From NCBI GenBank assembly GCA_027604005.1, contig JADGJT010000104.1, forward strand, positions 1 to 64,000: DNA of 64,000 nt, written 5' to 3'. This DNA is from Dinochytrium kinnereticum (taxonomy: Eukaryota; Chytridiomycota; Chytridiomycetes; Chytridiales; Chytridiaceae). A program made the position numbers and the translations under genes. Under the pieces are notes generated by a model that was given only the letters and a program-made list of their open reading frames with translations, was not told the origin of the DNA and did not search any database. Of this stretch, positions 40,078 through 52,004 are shown piece by piece (the stretch's first letter is position 1; every line of letters begins with the position of its first letter).

Positions 40078-40461
40078 TTATTCTCTGGCATTCATCCTGG
40101 AGAAGTTTTAGTTTCTTCCCTTTTCTCTTGATGTGTTGTTTGTATCATCCTAAGCATCGGCCTTTCACATCCCTTCCTGCTTGGCTGGACTGCCTTTACC
40201 TTCACATTTACTACTTGATACCCTTCGTGCGTTAGTTATCACAGCCATGTTTCTTGCGTGTTGTTTATCAGATATTATTTCATGTCTTTGCATTAGAACA
40301 CTGTTGTTTCTTCATCTATGTGTTTCATTTTTATAGCCAAAAGAAAATTTACGGTAATTTTAAGGAATTCCCCAGAAATCACAACGCACTGAAAATCTTT
40401 AGTTCGCGCAAAGCACAAAGCACTTGAAAAGAATACCTCGTTGATCACACTACTCAGTAAC

Positions 40462-40716
40462 ATGACTGCCGAAACCAAGACCTCGTGCTGCGACTGCTGC
40501 ACCGACTGCGCCTGCGCCTCCTCCGGCAACGCCTGCTCCTGCAACGCTAACCGAGCTGCTGCTTCTGGAACCTGCTCCTGCGCCGGTGGCTGCAGCTGCG
40601 CCAACTCTGCGACTGGTGGCTGCGGATGCTCCAACGCCAAGACTCCCGCCGTTGCTGCCCACACCTGCTCCTGCCGCGATGGATGTGCTTGCGGCCCTTC
40701 TGAGTGCAAGTGTTGA
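40462..40716 (+). CDS. Metallothionein-like cysteine-rich protein
   Basis: A single-exon frame of 84 codons contains 20 cysteines, mostly as CxC and CC clusters (TSCCDCCTDCACAS, NACSCN, GTCSCAGGCSCAN, GGCGCSN, HTCSCRDGCACG, SECKC). There is no aromatic residue, one His, and the rest is Ala/Gly/Ser/Thr. This composition and CxC spacing is that of a metallothionein, a cytosolic thiolate protein that binds Cu(I), Zn or Cd. The pattern has two Cys-dense lobes joined by a Cys-free spacer (AKTPAVAAH), which could be two metal clusters. It lies 384 bp downstream of ATG13 on the same strand. A tttttatagc TATA-like box near 40333 is the only promoter hint. The GC-rich opposite-strand frame is a shadow. 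Confidence 0.82.
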   Translation: MTAETKTSCCDCCTDCACASSGNACSCNANRAAASGTCSCAGGCSCANSATGGCGCSNAKTPAVAAHTCSCRDGCACGPSECKC

Positions 40717-42044
40717 TCTCACGTTTTGATGGTGCGATCGGTTTTGTGATTCGTTTGGGTTGTGGAGGACTGATGGATTACTGATCATATTGCTGCGGTT
40801 TTTGGTCGATATGGTAGTGGTTTGATGTTGTTTGAAGGGCTGAGGGGAGTTGCTGCGGTCTTGAAGTCTTTTATTATCTTGTTTTTTTTCTTCTCCTTCC
40901 TTTCTGCTGTTTTGCGCCGTTGCTTGGCTGCATGCTTTCTTTTATCAAACTGTCGTTGCTATGCTTTGCTGGCACCGGTCTTCTATCCTTGGGGGTTCAA
41001 TATATTCTATGCTCTTTTGCTTATTACTGATCTTACCTCTTCTGCTTATGTCATGAGATTGCCATTCCTCGATCTGCTCATAAGAAATTTTGTGGGATGT
41101 GGTGACCCACACAAGCTGTCAGCATTCTTCATTGGATTGAATGCCGTCTGAGATCATTCGCCTTTATGTGAGTCAATCCAGTAATGGACGCGCAAGAGCC
41201 TCAAGACCTTAAAATATTCAGCAGCTTTGTTGCCGTGGGTACTTTTTTTGTACACTATTATTGTTTCATTTGAGCTTTCCAGAACGTGATCGCAGGGCGG
41301 ATTATTAGCCGCGATCACTGGTGTTCCCGTCAAGGTCGGGTTACAGGGTGAAGTACATGGACGTTGAGTAAAATGCATCATATATCAAACAATGGATATA
41401 AGTGAGAGATCAATTAATAGGAAAAACCTATACTGCTAAGTGAGAAAGAACCATTTTGCTAGTTTTCATTCCTGTTGATGGCAAGGATGATTTGACAACG
41501 ATCTCTCGACACCAGTGAGGCCTTCTACAGTGTCCATTGCTGGAGTTCTGCGAAACAATCAAAAATTGAAGCTTGCCGAAAAAAATAGCTCTTAGATGTG
41601 AGTATTGAATGACATGTGCACACCTTTCATTGATTCTAAAAGTGGTAGCATGATATTATCAATAGCAGTAAACATCTGAAGAGCTGCTAATAATATATCC
41701 ACGGGGTTTGTTCTCAACTTTCCAGGCATCTGCCTTTGATTCCTCTGCTTAGCCCAACTTACAGTCCGATGGCTGCGGCCGGACTTTAGATGTCAAACCA
41801 GGAAACCAGGGGCTTTAAAACCAAAATAGGAGAATTCCTCTTTCGGAATGTTAGAAACATTCAACCTAGCATTATGATGACTAAGTATTTCAGTGACCGC
41901 CAACCCGGAATGTGCAATAGAGTTTAGGGTGTTGGATTGGGGATGAAATTTGGTAAGGAATGAATGCTTCATATTATTATTCCATTTCTTCAGTGTAAGC
42001 GAGATCATGCACCATATTATTTCCTGCTGTTTTCTACATTGAGT
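40717..42044. other. Intergenic, no supported gene
   Basis: 1.3 kb between the metallothionein-like gene and the first copy of the zinc-cluster family. Minus-strand open frames at 41154-41381 and 41793-42008 are short. The first has a fragment (GTPVIAANN) faintly like a glycosyltransferase loop, but no neighbouring exon supports it. Confidence 0.5.
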
Positions 42045-44940
42045 TTATTCCAGGCCACTCAAAGAGAAGATCCTCCCATTCACCGTCACGATAAGCTGCG
42101 AAATCCCGCTCCATTCACCAATATAAATATCTCGTTCCTCTAAAACCTTATCACCAGCAATCCAGTCCTGAAGTAAAGCCCTCATTTCCCCCACATCCAT
42201 CCCAGACAGCTTACAATAATCATACAGAGTCATTCCTCCATACCTCAAGACATCCATCAACAGGCACTTTCGGGTGCGCTCCCTCCCTCTTCCCCAACTC
42301 GAGAATCCCCAAACGTATAATGGAGGTGGGAGTAAATATGTTTCAATATCAGATTTGATAAAGTGGAAAAGGGAGAGAACCATAGACGGAATCATCGAGT
42401 TGGGATGCAAGCCAAATTGGCCCACAGAGGTTCCAAATCGACCAGCAATGTGACGATCTTCGATAAAGAACTGCGCGGTGCAGCATCCACCAATCACATA
42501 ATCCCCTCCATCATCTTCTTCAGACTTCTGCTTATTCCCTCGCCTGAGTCTTGCACTGGGAAAGAAGGCGAGACAGAGATACCTGTGAACGCGCTTTGAA
42601 GGATCCACTTGTGCATCTGGCCCAACCTTTCCCTTTACATATGTGTCTAGTTGCTTTGAGAATTCTGCCTCTGTTTCCAACAATTGCTCCCAAGACCCAG
42701 CGAAAGCCGCACGTTTCATGGTAAATCCATCAGCTACTGTGTTTATACTTGATTCACGCCAGAAAGCCACCGTGTCGTTTGCAAGACGCTCAAGTGATTC
42801 TTCTAGGGTTTTGTTGGCATCCGCATAGGGAACGGGAGATATCGGAACTACTGGGTAGGCTTGGAGGGTATCAGAAAATGGATGCGCACCATATGGGCTT
42901 GTTTGTGTGAATACGGGGATGCGGTAGATAACATAGCGATAGTCTGTTGGGGGCCCTGGGCGGATATGAGGGAGTCTGCAGGTCTTGCGGTCTTGATGGA
43001 AGAGTTGGTGAGGACGCCACCTGCCTGATCGCCAGATACCGCCGCCCCCGCATTTTGAGCAGAATTCTGATTTGAGATAAATAACATTAGTTGTTATTGT
43101 GTCAAAGATGCTGTTTAACGCGTAAACATAGATAAATTTAACAGTAGTGAACACCCTAATAAACTTACTATAATCGGTGAAGCACTCAAAGCAAATCACC
43201 TCAACTCCAAAATCGGGCACACTCCAAGAGGTCATGTTCACATCTTCATGCTCATATCCATCCTCTCTTTCACCGCCTTTGGACCCCGCTCCCACTCTTG
43301 TTGCTACAGATTGTGAACTATTTGAAGGGTGGACATGCCTAACTCCTCCATACCCAACCACGGTTAGGCAGATCTGACATGACATCTTGACGTGCTTGCC
43401 TGCAGCACCTCCTCTTCTCCGTCCTTTAGTCCTCCCAAACTCACCACCTGGTGATCCCCCAACGGTTAAACCATCTGTGAGCCCCCAACAATCTCGGCAT
43501 GAAGCATCACATTGATAAGGCTCGGAAAACGCTTCGGAGTCCCCAAATAGGTAGAGCGTTCCCAGCCTTTTTGCACATTGAAGGCAATGAAAAAACAACT
43601 CTCGACTTATTCTTGTAGACCCTAGAGTAGACGAAGCTTTGGTCGGCGACTTTCTAGAGTTGGAACCAGAGGTTGACTTTGCAATTCCCCCTGGAACTTG
43701 GGTTTTTTTCGCGTGTGCAGATGGCTCACTGGATTTGCGGGAGGCTAATCGAGATGAAGACAAGGTAGAGGAGGATGAGGCGGACGTGATATCTTGAGGT
43801 TCCTGAATTTTTGTCTCTGCGGCCCCATCGTTACTGTCCATTGGTTCGGGTGATGCCTGCGACTCTGGTATAAAATTAAGTTGTGGGATAGCAAAATTAA
43901 GATGATGTGAGATAGGAGAAATGCTGTCTTCCTCCGGCCGGTCCGGAAACTCTCGACCGCCTCCTCCCTCCCTCCAAACATCCATCAAACTTCCACCGTC
44001 CACAGAGAACCGTTGCCGCATTGACTCTTTCAAGGGCGTGCCAAAAACTAGTGACTGCGTGTCTTTCATTGTGGTGACACGGTCCATATTGGTGTGCGGT
44101 TCTTGTTGGTTTGACCAGTCCAAAAGACCATGACCAACACCTGGGTGAAATGTTAAATGTTGCGAACTGTGCAGTGACTGCATCATGCCACCAAGAATCT
44201 CCATCGTTTTGGCGGAATTTTCCTGGGACTCCTCAAATGTGATTTGATATGTCCCGTCAGGGACTTGCACACCCAGGTTTTCGTTTGGAGCCGAGGGGTG
44301 GGTTCCGAAACTCTGAATCAATGTAGCTAGGTCCATGTCTTGATCACCAAACAGATGTGGATCTCTAGTAGCCGTTTCCACAACCGAGGCTTTGACATCA
44401 TTTCCGTCGGATAAAATGCCAACTGATCTGCTGTTGGACTGAAGCTCTTGGTAGGAATTTGAAAAGATGTAGCTGAGGGAGAGGCTGTTGGAGATTTGTC
44501 CCAAAGAGGGCTGTTCGGGATCGAGTTGAAGGTCCGAGTTGGTGATAAGACCGTCGCTGGTTAGTCTTTCATCCATCGCAGAGGATTGGCTCTGGATGCT
44601 TGCATCCCCCAAACCGATAATATCAATGGAGGAGCGTCTAGCATCGGAAGCCATTAACCCTTGCATTTCGGGGGGTCTGATTTTTCGGTTTCTTTTTTTA
44701 ATGATCATACATTATTTTTGACCACCCACTGGGAGTGGCAACGAAAACTCACCTGGTCGAAGGGAGGCTGTATGCAAATGACCCATGTATAAGGCCGATG
44801 TCGTCTACTGTGGTGACTGAATCATCAAGTTGCTGTTGATGGAGCCTACTAGAGTTTGACGAGGCTGTCTCCTTTGACTCTTGGACAGTAAACAGCCTGG
44901 ACCTTTTGACTCGTCGACAAGAATCACCTTCCTCGGCCAT
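42045..44940 (-). CDS. Zinc-cluster family protein, copy A
   Basis: Three exons (44940-44753, 44637-43169, 43066-42045), about 890 residues. The N-terminus is basic (RRVKRSRL, NLS-like). SSIDIIG follows the first splice. A long Ser/Gln/Asp-rich region comes next. The core is then CLQC...LYLFGD...SCRDC, a basic GRTKGRRRGG linker, MSCQICLTVVGYGGVRH, PDFGVEVICFEC and, after the second splice, KFCSKCGGGGIWRSGRWRP with KTCRLPH. These look like three zinc sites. The C-terminal domain of about 280 residues has RYLCLAFFP, YVIGGCCTAQFFIEDRHIAG, GQFGLHPNSMIPSM, LPPPLYVWGFSSWG, RERTRKCLLMDVLRYGG and VLEERDIYIGEW. I recognise no known family. A nuclear, nucleic-acid-binding role is inferred from the NLS and zinc modules. 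Copy B, 585 bp upstream, is its closest relative. Confidence 0.8.
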
Positions 44941-45525
44941 CCAGCAACTTCATCAACTCCAAGTCAAAGAGTAAGGCTTATATTAATAGTGATGTTGTAA
45001 TAAAAACCCCTTTCTTCCGGCAACTACGTCAAAATCTTGAAGTTTGGGTGCAGGCAAGGTGTGATTCAAGTGCACGGACCCCAATCTCGCGTTCAGCAAG
45101 ACAAACATCGCAGCCGCTTTTCAGCATGCTTCCAATGGAGCGCCGATTTTACTTTTGCGCATTGTTTCAAAGGGTTGGCTGCGGATTTGGGTCGTGGCAA
45201 TCGGATTTCACTTTGAACCATTTGAAGTCAACAACGTTCCAAAGCCCAAGTCTTTGGTCCAGCATGGTTGAATGAAAAATTTCCTGTGGTAAGTTCTGCC
45301 GACCCGCTGAAGACACAAATATCGAAGCTGATAAATGCACTTTCCCCCCACATGCGGCCGCGCTGAAGGTTGGTGTCAATGACCTGCAGCCTCAGCCAAG
45401 CTGCCCAGTATAAATTCTTTATCAAGTGTTGTCTTCTCTTCGTGCTGCTCCTTGCCTATATATTCCATCACGTGGATTAATAATGTGAAGGGCAAATGAA
45501 ATGGAAAGAATAACATTTGCTCACT
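44941..45525. other. Intergenic between copies A and B
   Basis: Holds the promoter of copy A and the 3' end of copy B. A minus-strand TATA-like AATTTATACTGG lies near 45415, about 470 bp upstream of copy A's ATG. Nothing else supported. Confidence 0.45.
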
Positions 45526-48500
45526 CTAAACCACCCAAGGAGACGATCCTTTTCCATTCACCGTCACGATAAGCTGCGATATCCCCTGCCATTCACAAAC
45601 ATAAATATCCCTCTCCTCCAAAACCTTCTCCCTGGCAATCATATCCTTGAATAGGGCCCTTAGCTCCCCCACATCCATCCCAGATAGCCTACAATAATCA
45701 TCCAGAGTCATCCCACCGTACCTCACGACATCCATCAACAAGGACTTTCTGGTTCGCTCCATCCCTTTCCCCCAAGACGAAAATCCCCAAAGGTACAATG
45801 GGGGTGGGAGTGAGAAGGCTAGAATCTCGGATTGGATAAAGTGGAAGAGAGAGATAATCATGGAGGGAATCATTGAATTGGGGTGCAAGCCAAACTGACC
45901 CACAGAGGTACCGAATCGACCAGCAATGTGACGATCGTCGATAAAGTACTGAGCAGTGCAGCATCCTCCAATCACATAACCCCCGCCATCTTCTTCAGAC
46001 TTTTTCTTATTTCCTCGTTTGAGCCTGGCTCTAGGGAAGAAGCCGAGGCAAAGATATCTGTGAACTCGTTTGGAAGGATCCACATGAGCCTCTGGCTCAA
46101 CCCTTCCGGTGATGTATCGCTTGAGCTGGTTCATAAAATCTGCCTCAGTTTCTAGCAACTGCTCCCAAGACCCGGCGAAAGCTGCTTGTTTCATGGTAAA
46201 TCCATCAGCGATGGCGTTCAGACTTGATTCACGCCAAAAGGACACCGTGTCATTTGCAAGACGCTCAAGGGATTCTTGTAGATTAATGGCGGTATTGACA
46301 TAGGGAACGGGGGATATCGGAGTGGTTGGGTAGGCTTGAAGGGTTTCATAATTGGGGTGCGCGCCATATGGGCTTGCTTGTGAGAAGACTGGGATACGAT
46401 AGATAACATAACGGAATTGGTCTGACGGCCCCGGATGAATGTGTGGGAGCCTGCAGGTCTTTCGGCCTTGATGGAAGAGTTGGCGGGGTCGCCACCTGCC
46501 GGATCGCCAAATCCCGCCTCCACCGCATTTCGAGCAGAATTCTGATATGAGGAAAGTTACATAATAGGATTTGGGTCAGAGACTCATTTGGTGATAAAGG
46601 AACATAAGCATGATAAATCCAATTGAATATGTAGATGCTGCTGACTTTAGGAGATAGGATTAAGAGTAGGACATTTGAACGAAAAAAAGGAGCAAAGTCA
46701 AGAAAAACACGCCAATAACTCACGGTAATCCGTGATGCACTCTAAGCATATCACTTCCACTCCAAAATCAGGCACACTCCAGAAAGTACTGCTTACATCC
46801 TTATCCACATCCTCATCCACACGTCCTTCCTTTCTCTCACTTTCAGAGCCGCTTGCTGAGTCTGCTCCCACCTCAGATGCTTTGGACTTTAAATAATTTT
46901 CAGGGTAGGCGTGCCTAACACCGCCATATCCCACCACAGCTAGACATATCTGACAGGACATCGTCGTGTCCCTGCCCGCAGCAACACCTCCTCTCTTCCG
47001 TCTTGTTGTCCTCATAAATCCACGATGCTGTGGTCCCCTGACCAAGTCACTGTCTATTTCCTCCCAACAACCCCGGCACAAAATATCACATTCGTAAGGT
47101 TTTTTAAAGTCTCCAGCATCCCCAAAAAGGTAAAGTGTCGCCAACCCTTCCTTGCATTGAACGCATTTGCAATGAATCTCGCGGTTAACTTTTGTCGTCA
47201 TGAGTGAAGATCTGGAAGAGTCTGTTATGAGAAAAGGATATGGGCTAGAGGTTGCTTGTTGTTTGCCGCGCATGCGAGTCACTTTTTGGGGTGAAGGTGG
47301 TTTTTCGGAAGGGAGACGAGAAGGATGGTGAATTGTCGAAGTTGATAAATCTTTGCGTTCGAGAGTCACGGACTGTGTAGGGTAGTTAACGACATCCATT
47401 TTCTGTACAGAAGGCCATTGTGGTGTTGAACATCTCGGGCCTGAAACAAAATCATCACGTTTGGTCGAATTTACTTCGGGTTGACTTGAAGTACAATGCT
47501 CCTCCGGTGGACCTCTACAATCTCCACCTCCACCTCTCCAAACATCCATCAAAGTCCCACCTTTCACAGAGAGTCGACGGCACGTTAAAGTTCCACTTTC
47601 TGCTCCAATTAATGACGAAGCTTCATTGGCATGCCCTTCAACCGAGCCCACCACGTGATTAGTAAGCCATTGATCGGATTTGTGGAAGGGGTTTTCTTTA
47701 AGCGCTGAATGCCGCGAGGGTGTCATCAGTGAAATCAGTGAATGCGCCAATTCAGGGTCACCACGACCCCAGATTTTTATCGACTCTTCAGGGTCTTGGA
47801 AATAATCTTCAGTGCCTTGCGGGCTGGTGTCATCGGTCCTGATTCCATTGAATCCGAAGGAATGAATGAGTGGGTCAACTCTCGTCCACGCAGTTTGATC
47901 ATCTGGGCCGCCTGACAGAGAGCGAGAGTTCGTCGAGGGGATTGACGAGCAGATGGAGTCTTCTTTGACCCCGATGGCCGGAGGCTCTTTACCTTTGTGG
48001 GATAAGTAAGCCTCGGAAGGAGTGTGGTTCACGGAAATATCGTATGAGTTCGATTCCAAGCGGTTAGCGGAATGCCCGAAGAGTGGGGTAAGGAGGCTGG
48101 TGACAGGATGCTTTCTTGAAGTTCGCCCATGCAGCATAGTGAATCCACCGCTAATACCGACATCATCTACGCCTAGAATATCGATTGAGGAGCATCTTGT
48201 AGAAGGTAATGTTTCGTCGATTTGGGAGTCGTTTCTGTTTGGTAGTGTTGGTTGTTTTTTGTTTTTTCTTTTTTTTTTTTTTTTGGTTGAGTCGCTGTTG
48301 CCGTTGTTCCAAAGCTGACCACTTACCCGGTTAAAGCGAAAACTGGCGATGACGATCCATTCAAAGAGGGGTAGGCATGTTGGATTTGTCTTATTGCCTC
48401 TGACGGCCGGTGATGAGGAAGGGCACTGACATCCAGTACTGGATGATAAGAAGCAGCAGGCTCTGACTCTGTCATAGATAAGGGTCGGAGCAAGCGTGAC

Positions 48501-48535
48501 TTCTTGGGATGACGAGCATCAAGGTTGTTATTCAT
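45526..48535 (-). CDS. Zinc-cluster family protein, copy B
   Basis: Three exons (48535-48327, 48195-46724, 46541-45526), about 900 residues. The layout is that of copy A: a basic start (HPKKSRLLRPL), CSSIDILGVDDVGISGG right after the first splice, and a low-complexity middle. The core then runs CVQC...LYLFGD...LCRGC, RKRGG, MSCQICLAVVGYGGVRH, PDFGVEVICLEC and FCSKCGGGGIWRSGRWRP...KTCRLPH. The C-terminal domain is very close to A (YVIGGCCTAQYFIDDRHIAG, LPPPLYLWGFSSWG, VLEERDIYVCEW), and much of the DNA aligns too, so the pair is recent. The end is odd. A two-base excess relative to A in the run at about 45548-45555 shifts the frame, so B ends GKGSSPWVV instead of the conserved RI(F/V)SL(S/G)GLE. 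It is otherwise open throughout and probably still functional. Confidence 0.8.
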
Positions 48536-49710
48536 GCTGACTTCTCTGTAATAGATTTGTATTGCGCTGTGAATGTTGGCAATTAGGCGCAAAGCAAAGA
48601 CAGAAAGTGCCATACTTACATGAGATTGTATTGCTATGAGCCTGTTGGGCCAACAGGGCGGAAGCAAGACAGAAAGTGCCCAACCACAGTAACTCAATTC
48701 CCAAGTCCGCATTCGCAATTTGTGGGCGGTGCATCACATCCTGGTGTCTCTGTTGCTGCTGGGCTCACGTCAGAAGAGCAAGTATTATAGTATTACAATG
48801 TAGCCAGGAATCAGATGTTTTTGCCTGAGTGTGACAGGCTCTCAAAAACATTTGAATTTTGAACCAAGCCCAGACATGTCTCTCAACATGTTCACCGCAG
48901 ATACTCTGGGAAGTTCGGGGAAGATCCCCAAGCGACAGTAACTGTAGGATATTGCAATATTACGATCACTGGTGGAACGGTCACACTGATGTTGCAGCCA
49001 TCTGTCTGCTGAGGGATATTCTCTTTATTTAGTGCGCTTTTCATGCTTATTATTGCTCCCTCGGATATTCGTCCTTAACATGGTCATTAAGAAGCGGTGT
49101 TCAGGTCCGATGAAAACTCAACAATTTTTGGACTTCAATTGATTCTTTCAGTATTTGCGGCTCGGGGACAAAACGCCGAACCCAATCAATAACCCATTGA
49201 GGCCTAAGAGCCAGCATATCCGCAAACTGCTGAAGCACTTTGAAAAATTTAACAGAATATACAAGCGAGCAAGTGCTCATCCTGGTCAGGGATGCTCACC
49301 CAGTAGTGTCGCTTAAGTCATTTATTGAACGTTCTGTTGCTGAGAGTGTCGTTTATTTACTTGCTTTAACTTCATGTGAAGTTATAGAGTAAATGCACCA
49401 AAAGGCACAAGTGCGTCAGCATTTTGAGTGCAAAGAAGGTTATCGAATGATAATCGTAAGTTCTATATCTATCTGTCCTTTTCCCCGAAATGGGGTTTTC
49501 ATAGTTTTCCCATGAAGATAAGGGTTTTTAACAGAGGATTGATGACGTTGAGAGTGTACGTGAGTTTGCGGTATGCGCGTCAGTTGTCAAGAACTTGTAT
49601 GTGTATATAAACCCCATTGAATGAATTTAAATAAAGAAGAGAAGCAAAAGTTGAATTAATTTATGTAGACTGATGGCCTAATTAAGCAGACCTTACTAAC
49701 AGGCCAGCAC

Positions 49711-49781
49711 TTGTGGCTCGGAGTACTCCTAGGAGCGGGATAGACTCCCTCCTAGTAGCCCATTCTACCTGGTATGTGTGA
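49711..49781 (+). repeat. Diverged direct repeat, copy 1
   Basis: About 70 bp aligning with copy 2 at roughly three matches in four. It contains the perfect 10-bp palindrome CTCCTAGGAG, then GGGATAGACTC, and ends in TCTACCTGGTATGTGTGA. Confidence 0.6.
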
Positions 49782-51424
49782 TCCCCGACTATGTTCATTT
49801 TTATTATTCGTTTTTCCTTTTATTCTATGATGAAACTGTGAGAGACCCGCTTGGCAGTACAGCACACACAAAATCCTTGCCTCAGCAAAAGAGGAGCTGT
49901 TTCCGCCCTTTGGTCGCAAAGTACGTTTGAGATTGAGGACGGCGTGGCAAACGTGGTTCTCTTCCATGACGGTCAAGGCTGAGTCATGGAGGGCCAAAGA
50001 GAGAACTTCACATTGATCACTCTGCCTTTACAGCGGGGGCTCCCGCCCAGACCTTCCTTCTTGTTTGTCAAGACATCAGCCTAACCTTTCCCCTGTGACT
50101 TGACCTAGCTTATCTTTTCCCTTTCTGCTCTTCCACTCCTCAGCTAACTAATTATCTCTTAAGGTTATCAACAAGTTTCTTTGTTGCGGTGGATGTGTCA
50201 AACACTTGGGAATAAGTCTAAGGTCGGTACTTAAAAAGTTTTCATACACCTTGGACTTCAACACACACGAGGCATTCCCTGGAAAGACCCCCAACTTCTC
50301 AACGATCGATTTCTGAAGAAAAGAATCGATTTTTTTGAATATCACTCCGATCATAGTAAACCATTGCATAGCTCATCTTTCACATAAAACATCTAAGAAT
50401 GAATGATTTTTATGTATTTGGCGGAGGATTCTATCCATAACGTAGAGCACATCTAAGAGAACTCTGGTACATAAGCCGGCCGCTCCTTTGCGGTTTGTTG
50501 CCGACTACTGAGATAAATCTGCAGAAGATGGCTGAAGGTTCCATAGAGGTTGTAGACTAAGATGACAAAAAGGAAACGGGCTACTATTGCTTAAGACGAC
50601 GAGGAAGATACATTGAAGTTAAAGAAGTCGCTCCCTCTGAATATGAGGGATTTGAGACAACGCCATTCATAGCAGCCTTATAATCTAACAAAAGCCCATA
50701 CATCTTGAGCCTCATTATTCCATCTGGAGAGCCTAACATCATCCCGCTTTGTGAAGTTATGAATAATTGTCACAAGAAGGCCCGCGTGCATAATACTTAG
50801 TGCGAAAACATTGTTTATGTTGCGGTGTCAAGATACAGGTGTTCTTGTTCCGCCTATGGCGGGTTTTGCTGGGGGAGGGATTTCCCCACAGGGCTTTTTG
50901 TTCAACGGGGGGGAGGGTGTTTGTACCCGATCGGAACACAGCCAGAAGAAAAACGGAGAAGAACGCAGAGGACATTGCTTCTGGACTCTGCTGCTACTCT
51001 GAAGAGACAATACATCGTATTAAGACTATATTGTTATCTTTTGTGTCGTGCTTGTTGGTCGTTGGTCCTATCCATCCACAGCGGAACGATAATGACACGT
51101 CAAGGCAGGAACAAAACCGTGTACATCTTGGCCACCACGAGATCTTATTTTCCCTTCCTCATCCCTGAACATGAAACTCACCGCACCTAGCTTGGTTGTT
51201 TAGCCTGCACACATTCTGGTGCAAGTGTGTTGAAGCTGGAACATCATTAGAGATAGACTCCTTCATGGCACAACGCCTTACGGTCTGCTTGGATAAACCG
51301 CTTCTGTCCACGATATCTGGTGATGGCATGGGCTACCAAATTGTCCTGGAAGGGGAGTGCGGCCTGAAGGAGCCCTGTGTAGACGAGGTGGGAGTGACGG
51401 CACGTTAAAACGGCTTACAGACAA

Positions 51425-51497
51425 TTGTGAAGCTTAGGAATAGTCCTAGGAGTGGGATACACTCTTCTAGAAGCCCTTTCTACCTAGGTACGTGTGA
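51425..51497 (+). repeat. Diverged direct repeat, copy 2
   Basis: Same order of blocks as copy 1, 1.7 kb away: GTCCTAGGAG, GGGATACACTC, AGAAGCCCTTTCTACCT, TACGTGTGA. The similarity may continue weakly for some tens of bases downstream. Confidence 0.6.
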
Positions 51498-52004
51498 AAG
51501 AACTTGTGGTCGTCAATGTGAACACGGTTTTTTGTCTCTGTTTTGACGCGTCATTAATCGTACCTCTGTATGAAAGAGCTCCACGTCTTCTTTCTCATTA
51601 CCAGAATTCAGACACTATTGAACAAGCTGGTTGAATGAAGAAGTTGATTGACAGAGAAGGAGACTCGGACGAAGAGAATCACGTGACTAATTGTATCTAC
51701 CTGAGACACATCCTCAGATCAAAGAAAGTCAAGGATGAATATCTGAGGGAACACTATCAAGAATATCCTTCAACACAGCTATATCAATAATTAATTAAAA
51801 GACCAAAGTTGCTGGTGATCCCAGTTGAGCCCCTTTCCGTGATTTGATGTATTTATGCGTGATTCTTTGTTACCTAATCATTGTCAGGCTTTGCGCCTCA
51901 GTTTAGCCGTACAATAACCGAGATGCTTCTTTATTATATATTAAATACCCGTGGAAAAGGAAACAAGAACATATAAACGTAGATGAATCACCCCATTCTC
52001 GCGA

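Larger units (their letters stand above)
48536..52004. other. Gene-poor stretch between copies B and C
   Basis: 3.5 kb without a supportable gene, the largest gap in the window. It contains a pair of diverged direct repeats (49711-49781 and 51425-51497). It also holds scattered short open frames, for example 50811-51190 in three plus-strand frames and a 51-codon frame near 51634-51789. Decayed duplicates or mobile-element remains are possible, but no diagnostic domain is seen. Confidence 0.45.

Noticed and set aside
40450..40788. Ala/Gly/Val-rich minus-strand frame opposite the metallothionein-like gene
   Set aside because: It is the expected complement of TGC-rich codons and has no start or splice context.
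41154..41381. Minus-strand frame with GTPVIAANN, faintly like a glycosyltransferase loop
   Set aside because: Only one short segment resembles the family, with no flanking exons or other family motifs; chance is the simpler explanation.
45526..46245. Impression that copy B is split or truncated because its last exon has no early Met
   Set aside because: Reading the frame from the acceptor at 46541 shows it is open without interruption to 45526; only the last residues are shifted.
50811..51190. Overlapping plus-strand open frames in the gene-poor stretch
   Set aside because: Three frames are open over the same DNA, composition is not protein-like, and no transposase or polymerase motif appears.
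51634..51789. 51-codon plus-strand frame beginning MKKLIDREGDSDEENH
   Set aside because: Too short and isolated to call a gene; could be a mobile-element scrap but no domain supports it.
48536..52004. Search for tRNA genes, rRNA, CRISPR-like arrays or terminal inverted repeats
   Set aside because: No A-box/B-box pair, spaced repeat array or inverted termini could be found by eye; only the two direct repeats stood out.
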